Counted from the first letter of the stretch, positions 32,401 through 45,000 are shown. The stretch is DNA of 47,449 bases from Hofstenia miamia (GCA_900660155.1 CABFPE010000635.1:395326-442774), one strand, 5' to 3'. The notes: generated by a model not told the origin, from the sequence alone. Program-made: numbers and translations.

Positions 32401-33912
32401 TCCTATTTAACCTAGGGAAAATGAAATATCCTGAATGCATATATAACAAACTCTCAGAGATGTGGAGACAAGCCACCAAAGATGGTGAGAACATACCTAT
32501 TACAGTTATCAAGCAGACAATGTGCTTGCCTGAGCAATTCTACCACAAAGAAGAACTATTAGCATCATCCACAGTTGAAGTATTGAGTGGAACCAAGGCA
32601 CTTCTTGAAACCATTAACATGCAGAAGTTTTCCAGAGTCATGAGCTCTCCCATTCCCACACCAGCATTGTCTATTACCAAAGACAAATGAATTCTAATCA
32701 TAGAGTATCATCCAGATGAGTTCACCAAAAAGCTCTCTATTGTCAACCATGTCATCAAGCAAAACAGTGATGTATTGGGCTTAATGAAATGGTGTCTAAC
32801 CAAAATGTATACCAACGAGGAATTAGTACTTCTAAAATTGCCTGGGCAACAAATAGCCTTGGATGTGGAATGTACCACATCCTGCCTTTGAATCTCCAAC
32901 TCTCAGGTTGCCAAACTCTGTGAGTGTGGACTCTGCAGCACATTCTGGGATTCCATTAAAGATGTGAAGATAAACTACCCTGTTACTATTGGGACTACCA
33001 CATTAAGAGAGAAAGTCACACTAGACAATATCAAAGACCATGCAGACAAACACAACTTGCTGTGTATTCCTCCACCTTGCATAATGACCCCACTCTGCTT
33101 ACCATCATAGCATGTCAAGAAGTGGCAAAGGAAAGTCTCTGCTCACTGCTCTGATTCCATCAATTATGACTCCACTGTGGCTGAGATCAACAAATCAATG
33201 CAAACATGGGAGTACAAGGACACCAGAGACACCCAACTTGAGGATGGGAACCCAGAACATGTTTACAATGATGGTAAGCTCACAATTATGGACATTTTCC
33301 AGAAGGGGCAACCAATCTCCACTCAGTTAATGAAAATTCAAAACAAGATTGCAACACTGGACCCCTGTGGTCTTATATTGTTTCAGGCATCTGGTGATTT
33401 GATGTGGATAAACAACATTGAAACCCTCACTCAATACTACAACATCATGAAGTGCATCAAGATTATCATTATGCTGTGAGCAGAGGTTACTTATCCAGAA
33501 GAGATGAATTTACAGCAGGTCAACAAGTATTGCTCCCTGTTTATGGATAATTCACTTCTACCCTAACACCTGGATCAGTCCCAAAGATGCCTACACTTTG
33601 GACACTGATACCCTCATGACACTCATGATAGCACTGAAAGGCCTTTGTCTTTATGAGAGGTTTTATGATATGTTTACATGGAGGCTAAACAACTTAAGAA
33701 GGATTTTTCTGATTAGTGCCCATTTACCAGATATTGAGTTCTTCTGCCTGAAGAGTGAAGAGGTTACACAGAAAGAGACTCTTATGCAGATCACCCAGCA
33801 ACCTAGATATGCTGAAGTTAAGTCTTGGGATGACATCCTAGCCACATAAATGATTGAGGAGATGCAAAAGTTCATGTCTGGTAACACAGTAAAACTCCTA
33901 CTGCAAATTTAA
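29480..33912 (+). pseudogene. Element C ORF3, conserved protein of unknown function
   Basis: Runs from ATG at 29480 to TAA at 33910-33912. Removing the 824-bp assembly repeat and one copy of an internal 708-bp duplication leaves about 960 codons, close to 982 in element B. Aligned blocks: VIPFVIDVAHRPKIKTIICY against AIPIVICKQNRPVCNMIVAY; SVWPTINICSPTLQYSWSVE against the WPRIDITLPIKTYHRTVE block; WFEKFYAHL against KFEKFYTQL; KYPECIY against EYPQCVY; FWDSIKDVKINYPVT against FWENIKTSKNNYPAT; FYPNTWI then TLMIALKGLCLYERFY. Stops include TGA at 29624 and TAG at 30017, and a frameshift lies near 31190. No signal peptide, membrane helix or known domain was seen. The stop codon is 6 bp before the polypurine tract region. 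Confidence 0.75.
31662..33088 (+). repeat. Tandem duplication of about 708 bp inside ORF3
   Basis: Two units, 31662-32369 and 32370 to about 33088. Both begin with CACTATGATGTG or CATTATGATGTG and AAGACAGAGAT, and both end CATAATGACCC. They encode the same protein segment twice: TKTEILFNL, YPEC or FPEC, KDGEN or KDSEI, FW or equivalent, NYPVT. The copies differ at many bases and by small indels, so this is an old duplication, not an assembly repeat. Element B has a single copy. Confidence 0.85.
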
Positions 33913-33918
33913 CCAGCA

Positions 33919-33928
33919 ATGGGGGGCA
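33919..33928 (+). promoter_or_regulatory. Element C polypurine tract
   Basis: AATGGGGGGC(A) immediately before TGTAGAG, the LTR start at 33929. Same arrangement as in element B, where the purine run lies just past the ORF3 stop. Confidence 0.75.
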
Positions 33929-34893
33929 TGTAGAGTCACTCTCAGCCTACTTTTTTCCGATCTTATTATTTTGGCACTCTGAAATATTGTTGCATCTTTT
34001 TGATGTTTTGATTTCCTGATTTGCTGCTATCTATTTGTATCAATTTCTTTTAATCAATTATTTTAATTTTCAGTGTAGTTATTTGATAGTGTTAGTATTT
34101 GTCCCCTCAATTTGAATTATGTGTGATTGCTCATGTTAACTTTGCAAGGGAAACTGTGCTTTGAAATTGTAAACAATTCAGGTAATAAGAACAGATTTTT
34201 GTAATAAATTTGTGAGTCACTATAGCAAAGCACATAATAAATTTGGCTTCCTTCTACTGCATTTGATCTTTTCAATATATTATCTATTAACCCCCTTTAG
34301 ATTCATTGTTAAAGATTTGGTAATGATAACTATTGCTTAAGATCTGGTGACAATTTGGGAAGAAACTGACTGGGTCTGAGGCAACAAATAGCTCCTTAAC
34401 AGTGACAGCCCAAATTGTGGCCAATTTAGGTTATGATTACATGTAGGGAATAACATCTTTTATTTGATCTGTTTGTACATTCACATAATAATTTACACTT
34501 TGAAAATATACTATGCTGTTGGTGAATGTTAATGCACAGCAATTATGTGCCTTTTACTTATTATTTTTTTACATGAGCTGAGATAAGACAACTCTGAGAT
34601 AAATTGTTTATTGAGCTAGGAATTTATACTTGAGACACACAATTAGCACCTTGGCAAGTATGGATGGCTTCAGAGATATGGCTTCAGCATTATGCCATGT
34701 GAATTGGTCACTGCTGAATTTCTTTTTCAAATGGAATTTCTCTATTTGTTAGGCAAAATCAGTGAACCACCAATGTATGTTTTCTGTTGGAATGCAGGTC
34801 ACTCTCTGCTATGGTAGACTTTGCAACCTTTGATCTAAACTCTTGAGTTACCCAGTACTGGTAGAGTAGCTGGAGCTCCCCTGTGATTCTACA
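33929..34893 (+). repeat. Element C 3' LTR
   Basis: 965 bp from TGTAGAGTCACTCTCAGCC to GTGATTCTACA, with the inverted ends TGTAGA/TCTACA. Related copies: 19458 to about 20450 (element A 5' LTR) and 24040-24345 (fragment). It follows the polypurine tract. Since the 5' LTR is gone, the target duplication cannot be tested. Confidence 0.85.
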
Positions 34894-37800
34894 TTATCAT
34901 CACAACTGGGCATCTGAATCATAGATGAGTACATCTATGCTTAACTTATATTTATATTTAATAATGATTTTCAATAACAATAAATCTAAGGATAAAGGCA
35001 AGCACACTTACCTTTTTAAAAGATTAAAAAATTTTAAGGGTGGTACAGTTGCCACAATCTATTTTATAGTATAATATTTTTATAATACAAAACTCAGTTT
35101 ATTGTAAGATTAATCTTTTCTTATGCTAGAAAACTTGATTAATTTCAGAACTCTTTCCCAAAAAATATACATGAACTCAAACTTAAGACAAACAACTAGA
35201 ACTTAGGCTAAGTAATATGAACTAAACTTGAAAAACCTGCAAAAACTGTATGCAAAATATTATTAATATGTTTTGAAGACAGTTTGAGTGCTTGTACATT
35301 GCTATTTGTATTTGAAGTACAATGATTGATGTTATAAATGTTTTCTATCAGGGTGAATATTTGATGTTATATTTTGGCTTTATAACATTTCATAAAACCT
35401 TTTAGGCATATTTGAAAAATATATAGTGTGATCGTATGGGCTGAGCTCCATTATCTTACAAAACATGTTTTGCTTAAATAATTCTAGGTTTGAGCTTCTT
35501 GAGGAGGTATGACACAGCTAGGTGGGAAGTTCTTATTCTTTCAGTTATATTCTTACTTCCACAGTTTCGTCTTTCTGTTTTGTTTTGATTACTGATATAA
35601 AAAGTGTGCCCTCCTTTTAGAGTGATTTTCATTAAGCTTATAGAAAAGTTTTATGGTCTTTTGGCTAAATATCTAGAATATTCTTGTTGAATGCAAAACA
35701 ACATTTTTAGGTTAATAATATTCTTTTTTGAAATATAGACATTAACACTAAGTTTTTTGGAAAAAAAGAATTAACAAAAAAAGATTAACAATGATGTCAT
35801 ATCTATAATAATATTTGTCAAAGATTATTTGAATGTAAATAGTAAATATTTGAAAAATATTCACCTTGTATTTTTTTTACTAATTAAGGATTACTGTTAC
35901 ATTTATTGTAAATTTCTTAATATATAATAACTAAGCAGTTTCTAAAAAAGATTTAAATTCAGTTCACTACCTATCACAATGAGCTGTTACATTTTCACTC
36001 TATGATATCCAAAATCTTCCAAATTTCACTCAAAATGTACATTTGCTGAAATTTTTTTGTGTTAAATAAATAATAATCTAGAAAGATTTGAAATAAATTT
36101 GGAAATTTAAAATTTGTGAGAATGAAAAAAGGTTGGTACTTTAAAAGGATACCACATTTCTCAATGTTAATATAAATATCTCAAAACAGATAGTGACTTT
36201 ATAAAGCATTTCATTTTACCAATTTAATTTTCTAAACCAACTTTGTTGATCAGCAAAAACAGTATCTGTTTTGAGATATGTGGGAGACATTTTGGGATAC
36301 TTGATATTCCTTTTGAGAATTTTGGTATTCCCTTTAAGTATCAACCAAAAAAAGTACCAGATGTCCCAAATTTGGGGTGTTGCTAAATATCACTGTTTAT
36401 TGGATAGATTTTGCCATAACCTAGCTTAAAGGGACAAGTAAAATATAAATGTAGCCTCACCAAAATCATAATTATTTCAGTTTTTTATATAATATAAATC
36501 TAGTCTTGCCCTTTCTGCTTGAAATTTATTTATCTACAAGATGTTTGCACTGAGGTGTCATCATTAATTTGTTATATATTTATTTGTGCTTCTTTATGTA
36601 TTTTGATTTTTTAAAAATAAGTCAAATAATGTTAATTGATTTATCTATTTTATGTCAATGACAAATTTAGTAATCTAAAAACATTTTTGTAAATCACAAT
36701 TTTTTTACATCTTGAAAATTTAGTGAATTCTTGCTCTCAAACACTTTAAAGCTTTGGTTAAATTTTAGTCAGTTTAATGCTGATTTAATCACAATATGTA
36801 TAACACACATCAAATCTATGAAAACTTTACTTTTGCTGAAATACCCCCATCTCTAAAACTTAGGAAAACATCAGTCTAACAAAAACTCAAGATTTATAGA
36901 GTTCTGACATGTGGACAAATAGTTTATCAAAAACTTTATTCATTCTAATATTTATTGAAAATTAGTGAAAGTTTATCATGTCCATTTTCAATGGAAGATT
37001 GTTGGTTCAAATGCAACCTGTTTGTTAAAAAGTAATTATGAGTATAATTAAGCAAAAAAGTTGCAAACTTTGTGCTAAATAATTGAATTAAATTATAGTG
37101 TGAGATTTAAAGCCACTCACATGGAGCAATGCTGTGTTGCTTACACAACAAATCTCTATTTTTTATTTGAATAAGTGCAATAAATATGATTATCATGAAC
37201 AAAGCATTTCCTTGAAAAGTTATTGCAATTCATATTGCTTTACTTTAACCCATTAAACTATATTCTTTGTATTTACAAACATATCTTTCCAACAATAATT
37301 TGAAAATATAAAATCAATTAAGTGCATTTTACACAATTGAATTTTTTGATTTTTGAATATAGTGGAGCACTGAAATACTTACTAACCTATGTAAATAAAT
37401 CATTAAGGAAATTGACAAATATTACAAATTATACAAGCACAAAAAATTACTTNCTGTGTTTCTTACACAACAAATCTCTATTTTTTATTTGAATAAGTGC
37501 AATAAATATGATTATCATGAACAAAGCATTTCCTTGAAAAGTTATTGCAATTCATATTGCTTTACTTTAACCCATTAAACTATATTCTTTGTATTTACAA
37601 ACATATCTTTCCAACAATAATTTGAAAATATAAAATCAATTAAGTGCATTTTACACAATTGAATTTTTTGATTTTTGAATATAGTGGAGCACTGAAATAC
37701 TTACTAACCTATGTAAATAAATCATTAAGGAAATTGACAAATATTACAAATTATACAAGCACAAAAAATTACTTATTTAAAGCACCCAATCCATTCTCTA

Positions 37801-38815
37801 CTTTGCTCTCATGAACATCTTCTTCACTACAATTACTTAATTATATAATAAATGAATAAATAGGGTTTTAATTAACTTTAGTTCAAACATGCAGATTATT
37901 ACAAATATACAGGTGCTGTCCGTTTTATACAATATCTAACTTTTTGTGCTGAGGCTATTGCTAGCAAATTTTCATGTTCTTTGCACTTTTGGGCTAGTTT
38001 ATGGTGAAATCTAGGCAGTAAACTATGATATTTAGTATCAGTTGGTACTTTTTTTCATTCTTAAAAATCTCAAATTTTCCAAATTTATCTCAAATCCTTC
38101 CCAAAATATTAATTAATGAACACATTGGCTTTATTAAAATTACTTCACGTGTCCATTCTGAGAGGAATTTGGATTTTTATTGTACCATTTGTCTAATTAT
38201 TTGATTGGTTGAAACAGTCATGAATAACATACTCGAAATAGTTTTAGTCATGCTATTGTCACACCTCTTTTGGGTTTTGGATTATATTTGCTAATCTGTA
38301 AAAATACAAATTGCGATTGGGTAAATATTTTTGAATTTACATTAACACATATTTAGTGTTTTACCATTTATATTTCAGATATAATTCGTTGCTAGTTCAA
38401 TTAATTGCTAGTAATTTTGTATGCACAAATTCCTTATAACTTTGTTTTCAAATATGGTGAGAATGCTTCATGATATTAAGGCAGTTAATTAAAAAATTCT
38501 AAGATTTATATATTGTGAAATATGTCTGTTATCAATTGGTTTTATATCCTGCGTATTTAAATATTGTTGAGCGAACTTTGTTTTTCATATAACTATTCGA
38601 TTGTTTCATTTAATTCATACAATTGCTATATATTACAGTAGGCGACATTCTACATTTAACCTAATTACTAATTTCTTAGTCTTTTTTTCAAGTATTGAAA
38701 TTAATTTTGTGCTTAAATATAGTCTCCGATGAAATTTGTTGTAAACAATAGTACCTAGGTTATATATGTCGCTGGATATTCAAAATTTTGAGAAATAATT
38801 ATCTGTAGACAACAT
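34894..38815. other. AT-rich non-coding stretch with old repeats
   Basis: No gene seen. It holds a fold-back repeat at 36124-36362, a related inverted copy at 38041-38120, and an artificial repeat in which 37454-37774 copies 37131-37452 after the N at 37453. Confidence 0.5.
36124..36362. repeat. Fold-back repeat, MITE-like
   Basis: Nested inverted arms. Outer: GGTTGGTACTTTAAAAGGAT at 36131-36150 against GGTATTCCCTTTAAGTATCAACC at 36324-36346. Inner: ATATCTCAAAACAGATA at 36176-36192 pairs perfectly with TATCTGTTTTGAGATAT at 36263-36279. The left side (36063-36140) has a diverged inverted relative at 38041-38120, so this is a dispersed family. Confidence 0.6.
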
Positions 38816-40031
38816 CAAATTACTTGGGACAAACCTGTTGGATGGAAGAAACAAATATAAAAACCGGTTTTTATTCAAATTTTAAATTATAAGAAACTCA
38901 ATATGTTGTATTACAACCTTAAGCCTTGATAACTGAATTTATACGATTAGGCATTGATTTCACAAGGTTAGTCATTATTGCTTACAAATTTGGTTCATGG
39001 AACCAGTGCCAAATAAGTTCTTCAATCCGTTGGGTTTTGTTACTTATTGTAACAGAAGAAATCTGCTGTTTAAAGATTCCCTAGAGATTCTCTATTGGAT
39101 TTAAGTCTGGGGAATTGCCAGGCCAATCCAAGGTTTTGATATTTTATCACTAAGAAAAGTCTTTATTGTTTTTGATCTGTGGCAGGGAGCGCCATCATGA
39201 ATATAAATGCTGTTTTCTAGGGAGTTAAACCACTCTAGGATTTACTACTTTACAGTATTGTTCTGAATTCATCATCCCTTCCACAATATGTGGTCTTCTT
39301 TGATCAATACGACTCAAGATAATCCCATATCATAATCTTTTTTGGGTGCTTAATAGTTGCACATGTGGGTTTGGGAGTGTTTTTATACCAAACTCTTCTT
39401 TGAGCATCTTTGCACTCAAAAGTGCTTTCATTTGATAAGCAGACTTTTCCCCAATCGTCCTCGATCCTATTTTGTTGAGTCAATGCAATTTGCAATCTTT
39501 TAGCCTTCATTCTAGGAACCATATTTGCGCATTCGTCACTGTACTGTACTAACGGAAACTGTTGTTCCTGCTTCTCTCCATTCATGCTGGAGCCTCTCAA
39601 CATCTAAAAGAGGAGCTCTTTGCAAATTCCGCATTGAATTGCGATCTTCTTTAAGAGTTGTTTTGGGTTTTCGCCAAGGCGATCTATAATTTTGCCCACA
39701 ACGACCTTTTCTCTTTAACATCACACACCTCAAATTTTGAAATCAGAAAAAAGTATTTTTACGTACACCAGCCTATTCAGCAATTTGCCTTACAGTTGGA
39801 GTTCCAAGACGTAGCAATGCCACAATTTCAATTCTTTTTGAAGAAATTATATCTATACCAGGCATGATTAGGAGCTGGTAGTAATAAGTAAAAATCCAAT
39901 AGCCTAGAAAACTGATTTTCTGACAAATATGCTATAATATTAACTTAATGATTCAAATATACAACCAGTTTAGCTTTGAATGTATTAGTTAACAAAAACC
40001 TCAAGTTGTTATTGTTGTCCCAAGTAATTTG
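38816..40031 (-). mobile_element. Tc1-like DNA transposon with both terminal repeats
   Basis: 1.2 kb. The 17-bp ends CAAATTACTTGGGACAA (38816-38832) and TTGTCCCAAGTAATTTG (40015-40031) are perfect inverted repeats; matching may extend a little outwards. A transposase pseudogene fills the inside on the minus strand. Size and layout fit a complete single-gene Tc1/mariner element. Confidence 0.88.
38919..39865 (-). pseudogene. Tc1-like DD34E transposase, inactivated
   Basis: Starts MPGIDIISSKRIEIVALLRL (ATG at 39865), the first helix-turn-helix, and ends near TAA 38919. Catalytic region: WGKVCLSNESTF, where the first Asp (usual FSDES) is Asn; TIKHPKKIMIWD; IHDGAPCHRSK with the second Asp; and WPGNSPDLNPIEN with the final Glu. 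Several frameshifts and stops lie between these, for example the codon after NL that should be Trp is TAG. Cut-and-paste transposition at TA sites is the family role. This copy cannot make a working enzyme. Confidence 0.88.
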
Positions 40032-43000
40032 ACGCAACCAAAAACTAGATTTTTGTTGCTGCCATTACCATTTTTAAACAAATTATAGGCATAACAGAGT
40101 AAATGAAACTGTAATAATAATGAACGACTTTATGCGCTGAAGGTGGCTAGGGTAGATTAACAAAATATGCAAATTCTGCATTGTCCCAAGCATCCTTCTA
40201 ATTTGTGGTAATTTTTTGAATAAATTTTCCCAAAAATTTATAGTTCTAATAGCATATTTTATTTTATGCCGATTATATTGAATGGTTTTGATTAAGTTTT
40301 TCTAAGAAGTTTTATGAAAATACTTATTTTGTTTCAATATATTTACTTGACATTTTTAATCATACTGCTTTGAATTTTATTTGCGGCTTCAATTATTTGA
40401 TAATTTTTGGAAATTTTGTGAAAATGTAATGACTTTATTTATGTACACAGTATGCACTAATTTCATCAACTTTGCATTTAATAATTAATTCATTTTTGCC
40501 AAGTAAAGCAGAATTATTTATTGGTACTTTTGGGAAATTTGCATAACCATGACAAAAATGGATCAATAATTTATAGTAAAGCAAATATAGCTATTATAAT
40601 ACATTGCATATAACTTGGACGCCTAGTTACGCTGGTGTATAGCTTAATGCGATATCTGGCATAGGTTTTACTAGGAAAATGATTTAAATTTTTACTTATG
40701 GGAGCATATGTAACAACAGAAATATGGTGAACTGCTTTTCAACCATTCGATCAATTTCAGATTTTTCGGTGTTGCAGTATTTTATAGAGAAGATAACCGT
40801 TTCAGCATTTGAACATATCTATCAAAATCCATCATTCTGAAGATTGTTAATACATACAAAACTGAGGGAATGTTCTTATGTTTGATTAAGTGTGATCGTT
40901 TGTCATCGTATTTTCTCAATTGCTTAAAGGTAATGATGAATAACAAAATTTTGAATAAGGTAAAGCAATCTCATTCAAAATATGTTAATTAGTTCAAAAT
41001 AGTATGTGACTATGTGTACATCGAATTCATCAAAATAGGTTTTCAAGTTCGCTATCTCCCGATATATTGCAAGTTTGATAGTTTCAAACATCCTGCCATT
41101 CTAATAGTGATTTTCATTCACTGTCGTGAAAACACAGTGCAGGTTTTTCAGGAAAATGGCCGGAGTGCTATCGTGAAAATATGCAACCAAAGGCTCTCGT
41201 GATTTTTAATTTAAGTAATCAATAGAAAGTGTTATTTAAATTGTCTACATATATATGCAGTGTAAATTATTTGAATAATCTGGCGAACATTACACAATTT
41301 TATCCATAAGCCAAGGCTATGTCTTAAAAAGCCTTGTAGGATTTGATATAAATATGTAATATAAAGTTGCAAGCCTTATGAAAATTCATTATAGCAAATA
41401 ATCTTAACATCAGTTGTATAGAAATAACTACGTATACAATCTTGTATAAGGTGATTAGCTCAAATTCAATAAAATGTAACTATACTTGCTCAAAAATATC
41501 CATGTTCAACTTCATAATGTCTACAAGCTTGCGTTTTTTGGAACACTCGTTTTAATAGAAATGTATTCCAAGCTTTTTCTTTGAGAAACCAACTATTTGA
41601 AAAGCTGTCGATAATTATAAGGGCACTATCACTAGTTCTGTGTGAAGAAAAACCTTTTGCTTAAAGCTCAGCGCAATATTGCAAGCTTTGTCAGAACGCA
41701 TTCTAATAGCGTCAAAATATTCAACAATACGACATACTATTGACACGTACATTTCGATTAATAGAAACTTATGTGTAATAATAATAAAATTATCTAGTAT
41801 TATTATAGTCATGTTTGTCGATTTCATAACATAATCAGGCCTTTCCAGATATTTATTTTCCTTTGAGTTTTTATTGTGACATGAATCCATTCTGTTGTCC
41901 TATAGCAGGGTTTTAAAACTATTGCACTTTATGTTCAATTTATGCTTTAATACATTGAAATGTAAATATTTGAAACTTCAAATTCTCGTATTTGAAGACT
42001 ATGACTTCTTGATACAAGTCGTTAACTAATGATTCATTCAAATGAATGATGTGTGTTCAGACAATCTTCTTTTTATGTATGCTTTCAGACGATCTTCTTT
42101 TCAACTTCTATCAAATGATAGGTTACTCGTTAAAAGATACTCATCTGAACACAGTTTGTTACGTGAATTTCATTTTATAATTTTATATTATAGTAAAACA
42201 CCATGCTCCCAACACACCTATATAGTAGTGTTTTGAATTTATAAAAAGTAATATTCTTAGATTTCACACGATTTCAATTTGAGGTGTTCCGGCAGCTAAA
42301 GTTTAATCGTCCTCCTTTAATGTGAGTTCTCTAAACTCTGTTTACATGTGACATGTCCCAGACATGTCTCGTGTAAACAGAATTTACCAACTCAACTTGA
42401 ACGACATGCTCTTGTGAATTGTTTGTGTTTGTTTATTTGCTTATAATTATTGCAGTTCATGTATTTATCAATGACATTGTACACTATGTTTTACATCAAT
42501 TTGTACAATTAAATAAATCTTTAATATTTAATATAGTATGAAGGTTGAATAAATATATCATCCAGCTTATGAAATTTGAATTTCAAAGATGCATATCTTA
42601 TGGTATTACAAATTGAATTGAACAATAGTAACTGTGTAATAAAAATGCTAACAATATTTTATAAAGAAACACTTCAAATAGGGCATGTAATGGTTTTCAT
42701 AATAAGTTTTTGTTATAATTTGTCTATGGTTTCTAAGCAACTTCAAAATTAAGTGACTCATGTATTTGATATGGTGACTTGATAGTATGTATCTAAGAGT
42801 ACAGAACCAAAAGTTCTGTGCTTAAACTTCCACTAGTCATTACATATATTACAAGATAAGATAAGATATTCTATATTTAGAGATCTTACATTGATATTTC
42901 AGGAGTAATATGATATGTTAAAACAATTATATTTGATGCACACTGTTGTTCTCCAATATAAGACAAAGGAAACCATCAATAAATCCCCAGCAACAAGTTT

Positions 43001-45000
43001 TTTTCTTTTAGATTTACAAATTTAGGTAAACTAGAAACCATTGTAAAAACTTTGACCGAAATTTTTTGTACTAATGAAGAGAAATTTAACCTACTTTTAA
43101 ATACATTCAGTCTAAAATTGACTAATGCAACATTGCTCACTAGAACAATATCATGTAGATTACTATTTAGTCAGTAATGTCATTATTTTTTTCAACCAAA
43201 TGCCCTGTTTGCTGACCACCGGATTACGTCTAAATATGATTAGTTCATGAATTGGTTAATATAAATAATTTTAGATGATCACTCTTCAAAAATTAAACAT
43301 TCTTATTTAAAACTTCAATTCAATTGGTTTTGCTTCTGGTTAATACCAAACATTGAAACTTTATAGCAATTCAGAGCTTAGGTCCAACAAATCTAGAAAG
43401 CCCTTTAAAATTTCATTTGATGAATTTCCTCTTTAAAATTACGAAAAATGGCAGATAGTGTAAAATTTTGATGCCAATTTTTATACAAATGGTACATATT
43501 TACATTTCTACTAATGATACACTGATTTACACAATTATAGAATGATAATAAATGCTGTGCTATATTATGTCTTGATTTGTCAAAAGCATTTGTTTGACTC
43601 TGTAGATAAGTGATTCTTAGCTTTTTACACATGGGTCTCTTATTTATTTTAGCTTGCCCCCCACCCGCCATCTTTCCCTTAATAAACTGTAGAGGAATTT
43701 TAAATAAAACGAAATGAATCCTAATTATCAAAAGAATAATTCAACCCTAAGTGAGAATTTATTGTAGGGAAATTTTTTTGTGGTGAATTCAAATTCATGG
43801 CACCTAATTGCCGTTGTTTTTTTCTACTTAATTGCTATAAAAATGGAACAGCTGAGTGAAACTTATGATTTTAGTATTTTAAAATAGTGCAAATTTCTGT
43901 AGAAATTTTTTCTCAGTAATGAAAAACGTTTGGAATTTGAAGATCCCAGCTAAGAATCACTACCGTCGATCATAGAATATTATAAATATTAAATATACTG
44001 CATTATGCAATAAATGTGCATTTTAGTTTAATTTTTAAGTAATTTTATAAATTTAAAAGTAATTGAACGAATATGCATAAGATCAATGCAATCAAGTCTT
44101 AGCACAAAAGATGAATACATATGCCAGCAAAAATTACCTCTAATCAACGTTTAATTACATAATATCTTTTCATTATATAATGTATATTTAGAGGGAAAAT
44201 TTTGTAAATTAACGATGCTCAAGTTGAGCGAGATATATCTTTCAGTCTGTTTTTTACTAAAATGAATAAAAATCCTTAACAATAAATTACATGAACAATA
44301 TATTTGCTTCTTGACATGAGAAATGTTTTATATACATACTACACTAGATCACTTGCAAAAAGGTATCAAATATAATACATTAGGCAAAATTTGGCGCAAT
44401 TTTCTTATGACTTTAGAATCTAGATAACACATTGTCTATTAATGAAATTTTTGCACTAGTTAGAAGGGATATAGTCATCATAGGCGCCCTTTTCTCAAAA
44501 CGTTTACGAATTCCTCACACCTCGGCGAACTTGTAACCCCTTCTGCACCTAGAAAAGTCTGATCTACTGCTTATTCATGATTTGTTAAAGAAATTAGTTT
44601 CCAATGTTACAAATGCTGCCGCATCACCAGCTCCATATATAGATTCGCTTAATAGAACAACGAGTGATCAAACCAAACACCGGATTCTTAATCTTAGGAT
44701 CGTCTATGCATAGAAGAAGAATAAGAAATATCTGTATTCAAAGAATGCCGATAACAATTCTAAAGCGTCAAGAAAACAAAATAAGGTATATTTACAAATA
44801 ATGATGATAATTAACTTGGAACATGGGGTTTTTAGTTTCTATTAATGGAGTACGGTAATCAGGGTTGTAAAATTTATACCCTCGCCAATTCATTCTTTTT
44901 ATATTAAAGGTGTAAAAGTATATTCTTGTCAATCTTAAAGTTTTTTAGATTATTTATAACATTGTGCATGTAGAAATACGTTTGAGATTTTTTTGTATTC
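40032..45000. other. AT-rich non-coding stretch
   Basis: No recognised gene. Short open frames on the minus strand at 41615-41890 and 43405-43731 have no motif. A direct repeat of TTCAGAC(A/G)ATCTTCTTTT lies at 42056-42073 and 42086-42103. A strong hairpin lies at 42323-42394. 44552-44785 is less AT-rich, follows an acceptor-like CCCCTTCTGCACCTAG and ends at an AAG/GTATAT donor-like site, but every frame across it has a stop or no recognisable product. Confidence 0.35.
42323..42394. repeat. Long near-perfect hairpin
   Basis: The left arm starts TGAGTTCTCTAAACTCTG (42323) and ends ACATGTGACATGTC (42357). The right arm runs from GACATGTCTCGTGTAAACAG (42361) to TTTACCAACTCA (42394). About 35 bp pair with few mismatches around a 3-nt centre (CCA). 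Outside the arms the flanks do not pair. Confidence 0.75.

Larger units (their letters stand above)
25441..34893 (+). mobile_element. Ty3/gypsy element C with ORF3, 5' truncated
   Basis: Plus-strand order: gag (25441-26540), protease, RT, RNase H, integrase zinc finger, post-integrase tail, ORF3 (29480-33912), polypurine tract, 3' LTR (33929-34893). The 5' LTR, leader and gag N-terminus are missing; a minisatellite lies there instead. The integrase catalytic core is deleted near 29275. 30230-31052 is a repeat of 29406-30228 joined by a single N at 30229, so about 824 bp of the stated length is probably artificial. It is the same family as element A. Confidence 0.88.

Noticed and set aside
43405..43731. 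108-codon minus-strand ORF with KGKMAGGGQAKINKR
   Set aside because: No recognised domain, no splice or promoter context, isolated in AT-rich DNA. Not enough to call a gene.
44552..44785. Possible host exon between acceptor-like and donor-like sites
   Set aside because: Each frame is closed within the segment or reads into nothing recognisable; kept only as a note in the stretch description.
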